DNA of 64,000 nucleotides from Antedon bifida (lineage: Eukaryota; Echinodermata; Crinoidea; Comatulida; Antedonidae): positions 25,029,820 through 25,093,819 of the forward strand of contig OY727096.1 in NCBI GenBank assembly GCA_963402885.1, given 5' to 3'. The notes below the pieces were generated by a model. It ran no database searches, was not told the origin of the DNA, and worked only from the letters and a program-made list of their open reading frames with translations. Shown here piece by piece: positions 49,166-63,700 of this stretch. The position numbers were made by a program, and so were the translations under genes. Position 1 is the first letter of the stretch. Every line of letters starts with the position of its first letter.

Positions 49166-49269
49166 AACTCAAATGGGGGTTGACTACTTACATTTAAGTA
49201 GTCAATGGAATAATTTTACTGATATGGGAGTATGTTCCTAAATGTTAAGTCTTTTTTCTTTAAGTCTTA

Positions 49270-49565
49270 AGGTTTTTTGGTTTTAAGTAGTAATTCCTGG
49301 TGGTTTTCTTTGTCTTTGCGAGTTCTGTCGCTCCATTAGACATCGTGCTCTATTGAAATGACTATGAAATTTACAATCGAATGACTAGCTGAATTAAAAT
49401 GTTCGGCTACAGGTTGATCAAGCTTTAACGTTTTGATAGCTGATCTGTGTTGTGTCATTCTCATACGGAGAGTGTTTTTGGTTTTTCCGACGTACTGTTT
49501 ACCATGAATTTTACAGTAGGCCTATATGAGATATACGTTTTTGGTTAGACAATTAATTGATTTTC
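49270..49565 (-). pseudogene. Penelope-like element GIY-YIG endonuclease relic
   Basis: The minus strand reads AYCKIHGKQYVGKTKNTLRM, then RMTQHRSAIKTL, then QPVAEHFNSASHSIVNF. The YVGKT...LR.R...H, PVAEHF and HS pattern is that of the GIY-YIG nuclease domain at the C-terminus of Penelope-like retroelements. In-frame stops (one before AYCK, one after IEHDV) show decay. It lies between the two genes. Confidence 0.75.
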
Positions 49566-49884
49566 TTATCCGAAAAATGTGGCCAGTTTGGTTACTCTTA
49601 AATTTGTCAGTGGAGTTGACCAATGAACACGTTGCGACCGCAAATTTTGGCTGTCGTGAGAGTCAATTTAGATGCTAGCACATACCAAAAGCAATTTCGT
49701 CTCAATGCGCTGTGGAACCTGTGACTTTGCAATTACATTCGTCAGGACAGTGCTGCCAAGAGGCGTTATTTTGTCTGTCCAAGACAGTGGCGGTGTTAGT
49801 TAGTAAGCTACACTCGTCTCGAAAAATGCACTATGTTTCTTAAAGTGCACATGGACATTTTATGTTCACTGAACTGGTTTATAG

Positions 49885-49992
49885 TCCTTTCCCGAGAAGA
49901 CTTCTTCTACTACCAGAACCATGGACCGAGTGAGCCTCTACCATTTCCAGTGATGGATTACGGTTCCACTGTCTTAACCGCTCGGCTACTCA
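49885..49992 (-). other. tRNA-Ser/Leu-like SINE head candidate
   Basis: The minus strand reads GTGAGTAGCCGAGCGGTTAAGACAG, a class II tRNA A-box/D-arm pattern (GCCGAGCGGTTAAG). A clear B box is not seen (nearest GGTCCATGGTTCTGG), so it is probably a decayed SINE and not a tRNA gene. Confidence 0.35.
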
Positions 49993-52530
49993 CGTATAGT
50001 TATTTATATTAATTGTTACTTATTTAGTTTTTCTTTTTAAAGATTTAAATTAAACAATAATGTCTAAATGGCAAATTATCTTGGCAATATCTCAAAAGCC
50101 ACAGTGCCTGAAAGTTGAAACATTCAGACAAACCTGGCGCGCTTTTCGTACTTTATGAAAAATCATGGATCTGGTTAGTTGGGATATTATTATAATGATT
50201 CTCAACCATCTGATCTCAATCCCGTCCTATTTCGTTCCATTAGACCAATTATACTAAGTGAAATTGTTGTGCAGACGCTGAATTCGATAATAGTGTGAAC
50301 TAAGAACTATTTGTTTAGAGACCTACTACTTATTCAAATTGCACAATGTTGAAAATGTATTGTCTGATTGCCTTTACAATCAAAATCTATACACAAAATA
50401 TTTAAAACAATTGCTTTAAAAGAAATATAGACCAATTGCTAGGTTAGACCCTTGACTGTTGGACTATATAACAATTGTAATGCATAGCCTACATTTGGTT
50501 TCTTAATAATTTCATAGTATACTAATAATTTCCTTGTATACTATTAGTGAAAAAATATTGACCTGCATAGACCTACTAGTAACTAACCATAGTTCAGCAG
50601 TTCACTTTACTATGCAACTTAGATGAGAAAGCGGTTATTGGTTGTACATTTTTATGCCTTGAGCATGCAATACAGGTGTAACAACCTACGCAACCCATAC
50701 AAAAGTATTTATTATTAAGACAGTATAGAGTGAAATTATGTTGTAATTTTACCCTTCTCTGGTTATAAGTCTAACCTGGAATTCTTTTCCTATCGTTCTC
50801 TCGTCGTTTGAGCTGAGGCACCTTTAGCCATTAAATGGCCAGTGTTTTGCTGTTAGAACTGCAAACGTTTGCGAAGATCGAGTGTATTTTTCTCATTTCG
50901 TTGTGATTGCCGAATGTTGCGTGACAGAGAGGAATACTTAATTTATGATTAAGTCGTCCACCGTAGCCTATTAGAGCGCTTTATATTTCTGATGACCGAC
51001 AACCAACCTAGGTCGGATGAATCGATGTGTCGTCGGTCGACACCTGGACCTAGAAATCATCAAAACCGTCCAGGTGGGGAGCGAAGACACACGTGCCAAC
51101 ATCTCCGCATGCGCTTAATGAATTAATATGACGTAGTTTGGTCATCGGAAATCGAAATCTCCCCATTAACGTCTTAACACCATCGTACCTTATGTTAAAC
51201 CATAAGTATTTGAAATGTCCTTTGACATCCACAAACCAGATAAATGGTGTATCTTTTCGTCACTTAGTATAAGTGATATTTTTCACATATAAACACACAG
51301 AACTAAAACATACACAACAAAAACTTCATTCATAATTTGATTATTCGTTTTTTATTATAAAATTATAAATAAACCCATTTTTTTTTTATTATAGAACGGT
51401 TACATGTATATACATAGATACTAAATACATTACAAAAACGTTTATTTTTTTTAGAAGAATACTGTATCGTAACACATTATCTATTAATCTACTTGTATTA
51501 AAATTGATTGACTGGGTAGTTGATGTACAATGTACAAAGCATTTTTAAACAATTCGTACTGTATTTTATACTTCTATTGTGTTTTCATATTGAAAGGGTG
51601 TTTATTAACACAAATAAACGCCTTCCCCAAAAATCCCTCCGAACAATAAACGCGTTGTGCGCTTATTTATACGGTATATAAAACGCTAATATATTTTTTT
51701 TTATAAAACATTACCTTAGAAAAAAAAACAAATATAAATTTATATACTGTAATTATAAGACTATATCATACTAGATAGAGGTTAGACAAAATACAATTAG
51801 GTTCAAACAACTAGGGAGAAGTTATTTGACGTTAAGGATAAGTTTATTGACGTTAGATAGAACATTTTTGTTCCTAATACCATGGACCTATAAATTTATA
51901 GGTCCATGCTATACTAATCTATGTAAAAGTATAATAACTAATTAATGTGGTCAATTGAATGGAAAAAATCAAACAATCTCTAAGCCAATATTGTTTAAGA
52001 TTGTGTAAGAATTCAGCAATTAAAAATAATCATGCCGGAATCTTCCTTGATAAGTTGGATCAGACTGAAAGAAAACAAAACAAATTCAGACATTCTTATA
52101 ATGTTATGTATGGGTACTGTAGGGAAGCTCATTCATGCAGGAGTAATGAATTTATCTACTTTTTGTAATGTTAAAAAGTGCAACCACTCAGAACTCAGGA
52201 ACGTGAAAATTGGAAACAGGCTTTTAATGCGCTTGTGGAGAATTGTATTCCCTTTCGTTTTTTTGCTTTGAAGTACCTTCTACATTTTGAGAACCAAAAA
52301 AAAGCGCAAAAGATTTGCAGCAGATAATGTAGTGAACAATATTTTTATCTGTGAAAATGATGCATTCGCAATAATATTTTTTCACTCTTTTTTAGGGTTA
52401 CAATAACTAAATAAAATAAATAAACCCCAAAGTAACACATATTGGTGTATGAGACCGTCGTGAATATAGACGATGAAGCGGTTGTATAACTGAGGGTTGT
52501 TATGGTAAATTATAAGATTGCATTTGATAT
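49993..52530. other. Intergenic region and probable 3' UTR of gene 1
   Basis: AT-rich, no convincing gene. Frames of 60-79 codons on the plus strand (51959-52271) overlap each other and show no domain. The part next to 52530 is presumably the gene 1 3' UTR. Confidence 0.4.
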
Positions 52531-52575
52531 CTACCAAAATATTGACATCACACAATCTCGCGTTGCTTTTTCACT
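52531..52575 (-). CDS. Gene 1 terminal coding exon
   Basis: Acceptor TTTCTTTAG|AGT (phase 0) gives SEKATRDCVMSIFW and stop TAG at 52533-52531. The phase fits the preceding donor. It is short, so the exact 3' end is uncertain. No AATAAA is close by; the first candidate I see on this strand is at about 51843-51848. Confidence 0.45.
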   Translation of the reverse strand, partial: SEKATRDCVMSIFW

Positions 52576-55500
52576 CTAAAGAAACTCAATAAATGCATAG
52601 GCCTACTATTCTAGTTTTACCTTTCTAAAGAAAAATCAAATTCACTCTAAAACTTACACTAGAAGATATAGAGAGTTCCTCGTCCCCTGTTGCTATATAT
52701 GGAGTTGAGAATTGCTAGAAAAAGGAGAAAAAATGATTGAATTTAAATGTTGTGTTTCATGCCTTGTTTAAATAAGAGTAGGCTGCGATTTTATGGGTTT
52801 TCTACTACGTGACAGGCTGGTGAAAAGAGTGAAGAAAACCAAGGTACACCATGGCATCTATAATTGCTGCTTCCCTACAAAAAATCTGAGTGCTACTATC
52901 ATAGATGACCTTTGCCATCCAATTTAAGGTGTAATAGGTGCTAACAAACAAAATAATGAATGTTTTCATTCGATAAATGATTGAGAAATTCAACTTCAAT
53001 TAATTAATAAACATCCATTATTATTGGTTATAATTACTATAATAATAGTACACTAAAGCTGTTTTCACATCGCGCCCAGATTCAGTCCGACGGCCTGAGA
53101 AAAATATCGTGGAAAATGGGTTCAGTGCAGGTAAAGCATAGGATATGGTTCAGTATATAGATATTAATAGAATGAATAGAAATTAATTACCTGTTGATTT
53201 TGATCAAAATATGATCTGCGATTCCTTTGACTGCTACGACCACTTCGTCGTCTATAATCACGACGGTCTCGTGGTCCTGTGTAGTTATCATATATTGGAT
53301 TTGTTCTACGTCTAGATTTTGCACTAAAGGCTATGGTTGCTACTATAATTATCACAATGATAAGAACTCCAAAAACAGAACCCAAGACAATAGCAACAAT
53401 CTCTAAAGTTGTTAAATCTAAAACGGAAAAACAAAAATAATTTGTATTGAAGAAATATAATATTTTCAAATGGTTTCTTTGTGAACTTACGTATTTTATA
53501 AAAAACTTTAGTTCCAGTAATTTACTGTTATGCTTACTACATAAATTTATTGATTTATTTATTATATATTTATTATTGTATAATTTAATAATTCGTTACT
53601 TGATTGTAAAATTACTAATTTTTAATCTTGTAGCCTCTTGTTTTTCTTAAAAGAAACCCTGCTCCATATTCTCATGAACCTTGAATCTACTATTTATTGG
53701 GAAACGAAATAAATAAATCCAAATATCGAGTGTTGAGTTTTGAAATACAAACTAGCATATTTAGCAAGTTGGGTTACTTACTAGGGTCATCAGTATCCTT
53801 GAAGCTACATATATCTCCACTGTACCCATCTGCACATCTAAAATGGAAACAAATATTCAGAGTACTAGAAACTGTAAAAACTAAATAATATGGAACTCAA
53901 ATATTTGATAATTGTTAATGATACTTACTCGCAGGATTCAATGTAAAACGAGTTAGTAGAACAAATCCCTCCGTTTTGGCAATAATCTACACAAACTGGT
54001 GAACGAAATGAAGTGATAATTAAACACCAAAATGAAATGTACTCTTTGAATGTGTGTACGTATATATGCAAGAAAGTGCCTTTTCAAAGGTGCAATATGA
54101 ACGTTTTAGATGGAAGCAAACTATATTCCTCGGTCTCCCCAAGAACATTTATTCATTGTTTCAACTGTTCAACACATTGTTTTAAATAGATTGAAACTAT
54201 ACTCATAATTTAAAAGCATGCTCTAAACCATCCTAATTTCTTTCAGAGTCCCTGGCCTTGCTCATAGGAAGATTCTCTTGTCTACCAGATTCTCTGATTT
54301 TTTCCAAAAATAGCTGGTGTTCTACAGATTCCCTCATTCATGACTTACTTGTATCAGCTGCTACGACATCATCAACTCTAATGGTGGAACCACCTAGAAT
54401 GCCACCTTCAGTTGCGGCATTAATAGCACTGGTGACATCATCGGCAGTGGTAGAAGTGCCAGTCTCAAATACTACTACAAAGTATACTTTGACACTACCA
54501 GTAGCAAAGTCAATAATCCTCACGCCAAGGTAGTTAGGTAAGTTATAAAATGCATCCACAAGCTGAAAGGACATAAAATGATATACTAATACTTAAATTT
54601 AACCTATAATGAAATGGATTTATGGTGAATATTATCAATTCTAAGACAACAACCAAAATGATAGGAAGAAGATTTGCATAAAAGACAATTCACTAGGATA
54701 AATACTCACTTTGACAAATTACCTCCCAGGATAGTTTAGGTCCTAGGTTGTGATTCAACTTAATATTAGTAAAAATTTAAGATAAAAAGACAATATTTTG
54801 GCACATATTGTGTTTCATACGTATAATACTTTAGCATTTCCAGACAAAATTTGAAACGTCGACTGGTAACATAAAACATAAAAAAAGACAATAAATACAA
54901 GTCTACTACTAGGGTAACTACCTCCAGCTAATTGCTTTAGAGGATAGTTGTCCAAAGTGGTCTAGTTGTCAGTTCAAGTTTGGCTTGACCTAACAATAAT
55001 AGTTAATTTGATATATACCAATGGTAAAAGTTGGTCTTGTAGGGCCTGGTATTCTTCTGAAGTTTCATCATTTAGTTGCTCTGAAAATGTTGGTTCTACA
55101 CCATCGATTGAAGTAATAACAAAATTACTAATAAATTCAGTAACATCTGTAACAAAACACAAGAATTTCATATTACAGTGCAATATGGCTAGCATGCTTG
55201 GTTAGCAATCAGACTACTGCCCAAGCAATATCAAATCGAGAAGCGTTTTTATAGTAAGAAAGTGCCACTAACTGTAGCCACCTTCTTGAGTAAGGACTTA
55301 CTTATTAAGTAGGTCCAGTGTGAACTTTGAACATAGTGCATATTTCAGCAGAATAGAGAGGGGAAACCATATGGTCCATCAGTCCAGCAAAAGAAACTGC
55401 ACTTTTGGCGAACTTTATCAATTTTCTGATAAGAAAATACAATCAACATGGCCTGCATAGACGACTAGGATATTTTTGTTTGTTTGACGTCTCTCTTAAC

Positions 55501-57720
55501 ATTTAAAATTTTATTATTTATTTATCATTATGACAATAATATGTAATGTGCTATATAAGAATAAATAAATTAAATAATACTCTACTCTTGGTTTATAAAA
55601 ATAAATGTAATGGTTAGATCTAAATGCAGGAATGTAAATGTACACATACCAGTACATTGTTCGTTGATCTTCCACTGACCAGATGCACAGAGGCATTCAT
55701 ATGAGCCAGCACTGTTCTGACAAACCTCTCCAGCAGCAGGGCACTTTGAACTGTCAGTACACTCGTTAATATCTAAAAACAAAATAATACATTTATTTAA
55801 TATAAACACATCATTTATTTAAAATATGTAGAAAGAGAAATTGATGTTCTATTTGAACTTATGACTATGTTAGTTAGCATTATTGATATAAAGTGTGCGG
55901 TACACCACGTAATCTATTTCTGAAAATAGTTCCTCAACGTTTCGATCGATGTACTCTGATCATCCTCAGGAGAGAGAATTCAGAAAGTCCAGGAAACTGG
56001 GATTATAAAGAAGAAAGGGTGGAAGATTCTCAGTTTCCTGGACCTTCTGCATTCTCACACTAGTTAGCGTTGCTATTCAGATAAATGTATTCTTTATTAT
56101 AAAATAAAAATCGCGAGATCTGGTCTCTTTTTCAACAAACCTGTGTCACAGTCATCTCCTTCCCAGCCGTCATTACAAGTGCATGAATACTCTGTACTAC
56201 TAGTGCTCATACAATCACCATTCCCTGAGCATGAACTACCATCACATGGCCCATAACCTAGAAATAACACACAACAGATATGTTATTACACTTTGATTAT
56301 ATCTTACTATATTGAAGGTAAAGAATTTCTTGTCTATTTCGTGATATCCTTCAAAGACAGAAGATGCTTTAATATGTTGCCATACTTTGAAAGATACACT
56401 AGCAGTTGGTTCTGTGTAATTATGCAATGCAAAATTAACTACCAGCTAATCATGACAGGCACTGTGCTAATCAGACTTTCTCCAGCTTCCATTTTGCATC
56501 TGACTACAAATAATTAACACATTCAAAAACTTTCAAAGGAAAAATACCTCCAAAAAACGTTGTGACAGTATTGTCACCAAAGACATTGGAAGGAGCAACT
56601 GCCATGAAAGCAGACAAGACCATCTCTTCCGTAACAGTGTTTGATGTGAAATAAAAGGTCAGTGACATTTGGTCTGCAGTAGCATCTGAAGATCTAACTC
56701 CAACGAATTCATCGGCAAGTGATGTCAAACGATACAGATCATCAAGCTGTATAAGTAGACCAAAATTATTGATGCATAAATAAGCAAATAATGATAATTT
56801 AAAGCTCTGTCTACACTATAACTATAACTAACTAGTTTGAAAAAAGTGCTATGTGCCCAAATACGGTGGTGGTATGCTTAACTAAAATGGTTGTGATATG
56901 ACATCATCATGTCCATATGGGTACACAATTTTGTCACATAAAGTTTGTTAGTGTAAAGATGTTGTTTACGAGATGTCAAATACTTACATCTTGAAGGAAG
57001 GTGTCACTCTTTGAACTCAATGTCATTGTCGCAGCAATTTTGTATGTAGCTAATAATTAAAAATGAGTATTAATATTTAGATTAATACATTAAGTAACAG
57101 AATAACATTCCTTCATTGGAGGATTTGCCTTTCGGAGGCAGCATATTTTTAGTTACATTTTATAGGTCTGACATGATTCCTAAGTATACTTACTCTGTGC
57201 AGTCTGTACAGTTATTTTAATGGTACACATGGCTTCATTGCCATATTCATCTTCTGCTGTTACCACATTTGTATGAACTCCGGGACCAAGTCGAGATTCA
57301 CCAGACGTGTACGGGTCTGACGTCAGAGAAGGTATACCAGAATTATCAGTGGCCGTAGCGGTCCAACGAACAAGTACTGTTTCTGAATCCGACAACACAT
57401 TATACGTAATCGTAGCTGGACATTCTGTAAACACTGGATCCACAGAATCTAAGATGATAGAGGAATCGTAATTTTGTCATGTGCATGTATACAACTACAG
57501 ATATGCTGCAATATTGGGAATTTAAGTAGAGTTTTTCACATAGGTCTATCAATATTACCTGAAAATTGTCATTGGAATAAAAAATCTCTGAAAATCAAAT
57601 CAATCAATTATCTCAATTTACCATAGTCTATACTGTATTACTTGGAATACTACTTGAAGTTGGCAATGAAAGTGTTGATGTCATTATTTAGTCATTCTTC
57701 TTTTTGTTTTCCAATAATAA

Positions 57721-57752
<32 letters not shown>

Positions 57753-60700
57753 CATATTAATAACGATAAACGATAACTAATATTTTCAACACAAAAAAGC
57801 GATGTTGACATTATTAAAAACTATTTAATCTATTATTCAAATTATTATATGTTGGCCATGCATCCCATCAACAAAAATAAATGTTGAATGTTTACAGGAT
57901 AAATAATGCACACAATGGTTTGTCCGGGAAATATCATAGGCCTACTATAAATGTGCACTAAATACTTTCAAATTATCATACCATGGATTCCTTTCAAACT
58001 TACCAATTAATTCTTCACAAGTGGTTCCAGTGTATGGCTCAACACAACTGATAAAAAGAAAACAAATCAAGTATACAATATTGTTTAGGGATCATGTCGT
58101 GCAATGATGTATCATTTATATTTGCAATAAACAATGTGTATGATTACCCAAAAAAAGACAAATTTAATTACTGCAGTAACTGCAGTTGAATGCATTTGTA
58201 GGGTTTACATGGTGGCTGAAGAAAAAGAACAGAATGACCTATGAACTTACGTGCAAAAGCTATTATAATCATTGGTTACGGAGCAGACACCTCCATTTTT
58301 GCAGTAGCCATCTTCGCACACCACTGAAATTCAAATGTACAGTTACAAAGTTTAGAGTTAAATTGTAATTTAAAATAAATTATATATTCTCTATTAATGT
58401 TTTTTATTTGTGGAAAACAAATTACCATTACTACTTACTATACAACTGAATTTGACCCAAATCTATATTTATTGTCTTTGTATTATTATCTTTTTTATGT
58501 TAGTCCACCAGTCATTGTTTCGATTTGTGTCAGTGAGCTCAGGTAGTCTACATATGAAACGCCATATGTGCCAAAATGTTTATCATTTTTATTAAGTCAA
58601 AACTCAGTCTATAACCTAGATTACTATGCTACATACCTTCTATGACCATCACGCCATTGCCGGTAACAATCAATTCCCCTAGCATTCCGTTATTATCCTG
58701 AATGTCATTGTCTAATTGTATTTGAATATCTGCTGCTGTTATATTCGACGACCCGTTAACAATCACAACAAAATCTGCTACAATACTTCCTGGTCTAAAA
58801 CTTATTATTATCACATCAAACACACCAAACAGATTAGCTTGAAGTACTCGAAGAATCTAAAAGCACAAACATATAAACGTTTAATCTATAAGGGACCATA
58901 TCAACATTATTATACTGCAATTACAAGGATACACGGAAACTTTATTCATCCCAACTTGGGAAATTGTGTTGCTGTCTTATAACAATGCCGTAAAGAAAAG
59001 AGAAATGATAGGCCTAATAAAGTGTGATAATAATAATAACAATAATAGTTTATCGTAATAAATTCCCCTATCTTTGATATCTTTCATTATAGTCTCGTAT
59101 GCCCCTTGGGAGGAAGGAGAGACGATGGCGTTCAGTGGATCCCTGTGGCGGCCTCAGTCAACCACTACGTTCCATAAGGCAGTCGGCAATGTCCGAGTTA
59201 AGGGGATGACTAACATCATTCCATATCACTCTAAACATATTGCGCAACCGTTCATGATAGACCGAGTCAACCAAGGTAATTCACATCCAACCATCCTCCC
59301 TGCACTACATTTTTTAATGTATTAATGTATGACTTTAGTTAAATGTTTATTAGGCAGTCACTGCAATAAACAGTGTGTATTAAAAAACTTCATAGCAGAT
59401 GGGAGAAAAGAATTATGTAATCTCTTACCTCAATAATAAACTGACTGGCCAATGTCTGGAATGCAACTGATGCAGAATCAGAGAGGTCATCAGTATAATC
59501 TCCCTCAGTAGTTATTTCACCAGTGATTGACATTCCCGCTAAGTAATACAATCAAACTGATTAGTCAATGTTGAACTTACCAATGTGATGTGCCCAAATA
59601 TAGTAATGATATGCCCAAAAATGGCAGTGATATGACATCATCGTGTCCACATATGGGCACATCACATTTTTTTGCCACATAAAGTGTGATAGTGTTGACA
59701 GAGCTTTAGAGGATTTTATAAACTTTCCTGTTTAATAATAATAATGCAGCATAATTTTAATAATGGCTGTCTTATTTAAGGCATAATACAAATGATTTTT
59801 TTAGTAATTTGACCAATCATATGCAATAGATTATTTAAACTTCGCTGTCACTTGTCATTGATGAAATTAAAAGGAGAGAAAGTTTCTACTATAATTAGTA
59901 ATAAGTAACTAATGTTTATATGTATTTGCAATTTATAATCTGTCAAAGTGAAGTACCGAGCATTGTAGTGTTTTGTTTTAGGGAACACTTAAGTTGGGGA
60001 CTCTCATGTGGAAGATAGCTATTTCCTAAATATAACTTAACCCAATTTATCTCTCTCATTATAAAGTAAAAGGAAGTTGCTCATGGGATTATGTTCAAAT
60101 AGTATAAAAATGGGATTATTCTCTTACTTTCACACTGATTCACGCTGTTCAGTGCTTGACCAGTTGGACAATTACATAAAAAGGAGCCGTCAACATTTAC
60201 ACAAGTAAATTGAGAATCACATGCTTGAGCATTGTCACACTCGTTAATGTCTGTAAATAAAGGTGAAAAAAAAAATCAATATATGATAAATAATAAACAA
60301 CCATCTAGTCTTTGATCGCACTGGACTGGTAACTGGCACTTATCTGGGTAACCGGCCAAGTTGACCAAGAACAGTCCAATCCCACTACTGGCTAAATTAA
60401 CCAAGACCAATGCATTTTACTAACCACTGCCTGCCAAGTAGAACTTACCATGGTATCGGTAAAACTAACCATGGTGACTAAAAAGTGCAATCCCAAAATG
60501 CAAGACTCTAGGATTCATGATCACCACACATAGGTAAATTGTGATAAATCATGGTAACATGAAATTATCCAAGGGCAAAAATGGTAAAATGGCCTTGGCT
60601 AAATTTACTATTCTTCAAGTCTAGTGCAAACATTAAGGTAACAAAAAAAATTTTATCGGCATTTTTTTTTTATGAGGAAATGTATACAAATGATATAAAG

Positions 60701-63700
60701 TGAACTGGTTTGTCTGTGAACACTCCTTCATACTCTCTTAAAAAGACAAAATCGGAAGACTGCCTCGATTGTCAGGAGAGTTGGAAGGTCTGCTCTGTAT
60801 TGTTAGTGATGTATAAGATTACCTGTATCGCAATTGGTTCCAGTCCACCCTGAGGCGCATGCACAGGTGTAGTCAAAGCCATCATTCGTGCATGTACCGC
60901 CATTCATACAGGGAGTCGGTTCACACAAATCTTCATCTACATAATAATAAAACAAGTTTTAAATCGATAATCTCAACAATCGAAGCCCCAACATTTTTTA
61001 TGATAGTAAATACATGAGCCTTTACTATTTTAATTTTTATTAAACATGGGTATGTTTTTGCTGCATAGCGCTGAATAAACTGTATATTTCAAGATAGTTT
61101 CAATGTGTATATACTGTAGAGGTTCAGGGGGCGAGAGATAGTAAGTCATGAGTTTGATTATTACTAGTAAAACTTTGTCTATATGTTGGCCGGTTTATTT
61201 TTAAATAATGAAAGTCAACTTGTAGATTCCATAAGATTCTAATCGTCCACTTTCTGTTTTCTCGTTGCCCACTATCCTCCTGTTAGCCATATGATACTGG
61301 ATAATGTTTACATAACATAACTACTTCCATTCCTTCACACCTAACTAACCAACACAATTTAACTACTTACTTTGTACGAGAACATCAAATTCGCACACAG
61401 CCTGATTAGTAAATGCATCAATAAATGTATAAGTCACAGTGGTAGTACCAAGTGGGAAATCAGTGTAAGGCATATTTGAGATGACAGTGGTTATGTCCGA
61501 TATATCTGTGGCGACTGGAGGAGTCCAAGAAACATTAGCCGATGTTTGTGGATCTGGATTCGTAACAACTATATTGTCTGGACATGTGTTGCTAAAATTA
61601 GGAGGCTCATCATCAACTGAATAACAAGAATAAGTAAAACTACTTAATTTTTCATGAAAAGACATTCTATTATCGGCACTGTATCTACAAAATATCTCCA
61701 ATACCATAGGCAAATTCCATAATATAGCAACTCATGTGTTTCACATGTAACACCATAGACCTAACCAAACTCTTCACCTAACACTCCATGACAAAGGCAT
61801 CACAAATGAACACATGATACACTGTAATATGGAATTTTCCTTGATACTGATTCAAATATTTTCACATGTGAAGATACAGCACTAGGTATCGGGTGTAAAA
61901 AAAAAAATAAAACAGTCTGAGGTAAATATAAGCATTTTATAGTTTGATATCTCTTTTATGTGCTACAAACAATCATGTATTTATTTCATTTATTATCCAC
62001 ATTAGTTTTCTTTACTATATCGAAAAGTTGCATAAATGGTGTTCCATACTAACCGTCTAATTCCTGTTTTCCAATTTTGTTTCTTTGCGAATGATGGTGA
62101 ATTCATGCAAACAAATTTCACTTTTTGAATTATCATTATTAATACCACGATTTTCATGTCTTCATAATTCACAAATAAGTAAATAACATGAAATAATAAA
62201 TAAATTACCTATAACTTCAATTGTAAATGAACATATAGTTTGAAGGCCTGTTGGATCAACGGCTGTGTAAGTGATCAACGTCTGTCCAGCCATGAAGGAA
62301 TCTCCAGGTTTATAACCATCTACTGAAGTTACCTATGCAAATAAGATCAAAAACAGTACACATTCTATAATTTAACAACAAAATGTATGAAACTAATTGA
62401 ATTTGTATTAAATTCTCATGCAGTAGTGCCAAAGGTAAACATAATGAATGAACAGGAAACACAAACAGACAGACAGACAGAAAGAAGATAAAAGAAGCTT
62501 TGTGCATAAGAAAAGGAAAACATAACATCACTAGAGATAATAATTGGCAGCTACAATCATCAACAAATGTACAATAGTTTGCTGGAAAAAGCAACATCCA
62601 ATCATGCAGTTTGTCTAGCCTGAATACAACAGTGCATTAGTATGGTGTATGATGTGTTTCTTTAATCTTTATTATTATTAGTAAATTTACCGTGACCATT
62701 CCAGAGTTGTCTGTGGCTGTTGGAACATTCCACGTAAAAGCAGTAGTTGCTGTAGTTGCACCAACAACGCGCGACTGATCTTCGGGACAGCTGTCAAACG
62801 TGGGACTTTCGCTATCAGGTAACACTAAAGTAACAACATAAATCATATCATGTTAATAAATATTGTAAAACCTAAAAATGCACCAAAATTTACTGCAGTA
62901 ACTACATTTAACTTGTCTATACAATTACTTAATAAATGGTATTTTAAAAACATCGTACACACAGTTTATTGCCTTGAATAGCTCTATAATGAAAGAATGT
63001 ACGGGTAGTTACTGCAGTAACTGCAATAGAATGATTTTCAGATTATCAATCACGTTGTGATTTAATAATGATGATACTAAACCGACTTACCAGTAACAGT
63101 AACATCAAATGAACATGTTCCTATGTTGCCAGATGTGTCAGTTGCCGTACAAATAACAGTTTCTGTCCCAGCATCAAACACAGCCCCCGAGTTATAGTTG
63201 CAACTGAAAAACTGACCCCCTTCAACAGCTTTTAATTCTACGTTATCGGAAGGAGTCGGTGGTGTCCATTCTACTTCAGCAGTAAGGGTTCCTGGGATTG
63301 TATTTTGGTCTATTGATTCAGGACAGTTAGAAAACGTAGGATCTTCCTCATCTATGAGTGATAAATAACACATGTTACAAATTTCCTATAGAGTTGTCTG
63401 GTCTGACATCACAGGATTGGATGACATACCTTTGTTGCTATGATATTCATATTTAATGCCTTGTAATGGTTTTAGAGCTTTTTTTAATGTGTCTGTGGAC
63501 TAAAGTTTAAATACAATAATGGGAATAGCTATGCAAACAAGTAAGTAACATCAGAGAACTAGCATAATAGTTTGAGTTTTGTGTATTTTTTACTATTTCA
63601 TTTAAATATTTTGATTTAAACTGTTGTTCAAACACTTTTCTAAGATTTCCAACCACGCCATCAATTTATAAAACTAACCTTCGATTGTGACAAAAAATTC

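Noticed and set aside
51959..52271. Small plus-strand gene between gene 2 and gene 1
   Set aside because: Two overlapping frames without homology or splice signals, in the probable gene 1 3' UTR.
59074..59325. Plus-strand 83-codon frame
   Set aside because: It is antisense to a LINE C-terminal relic that explains the sequence better.
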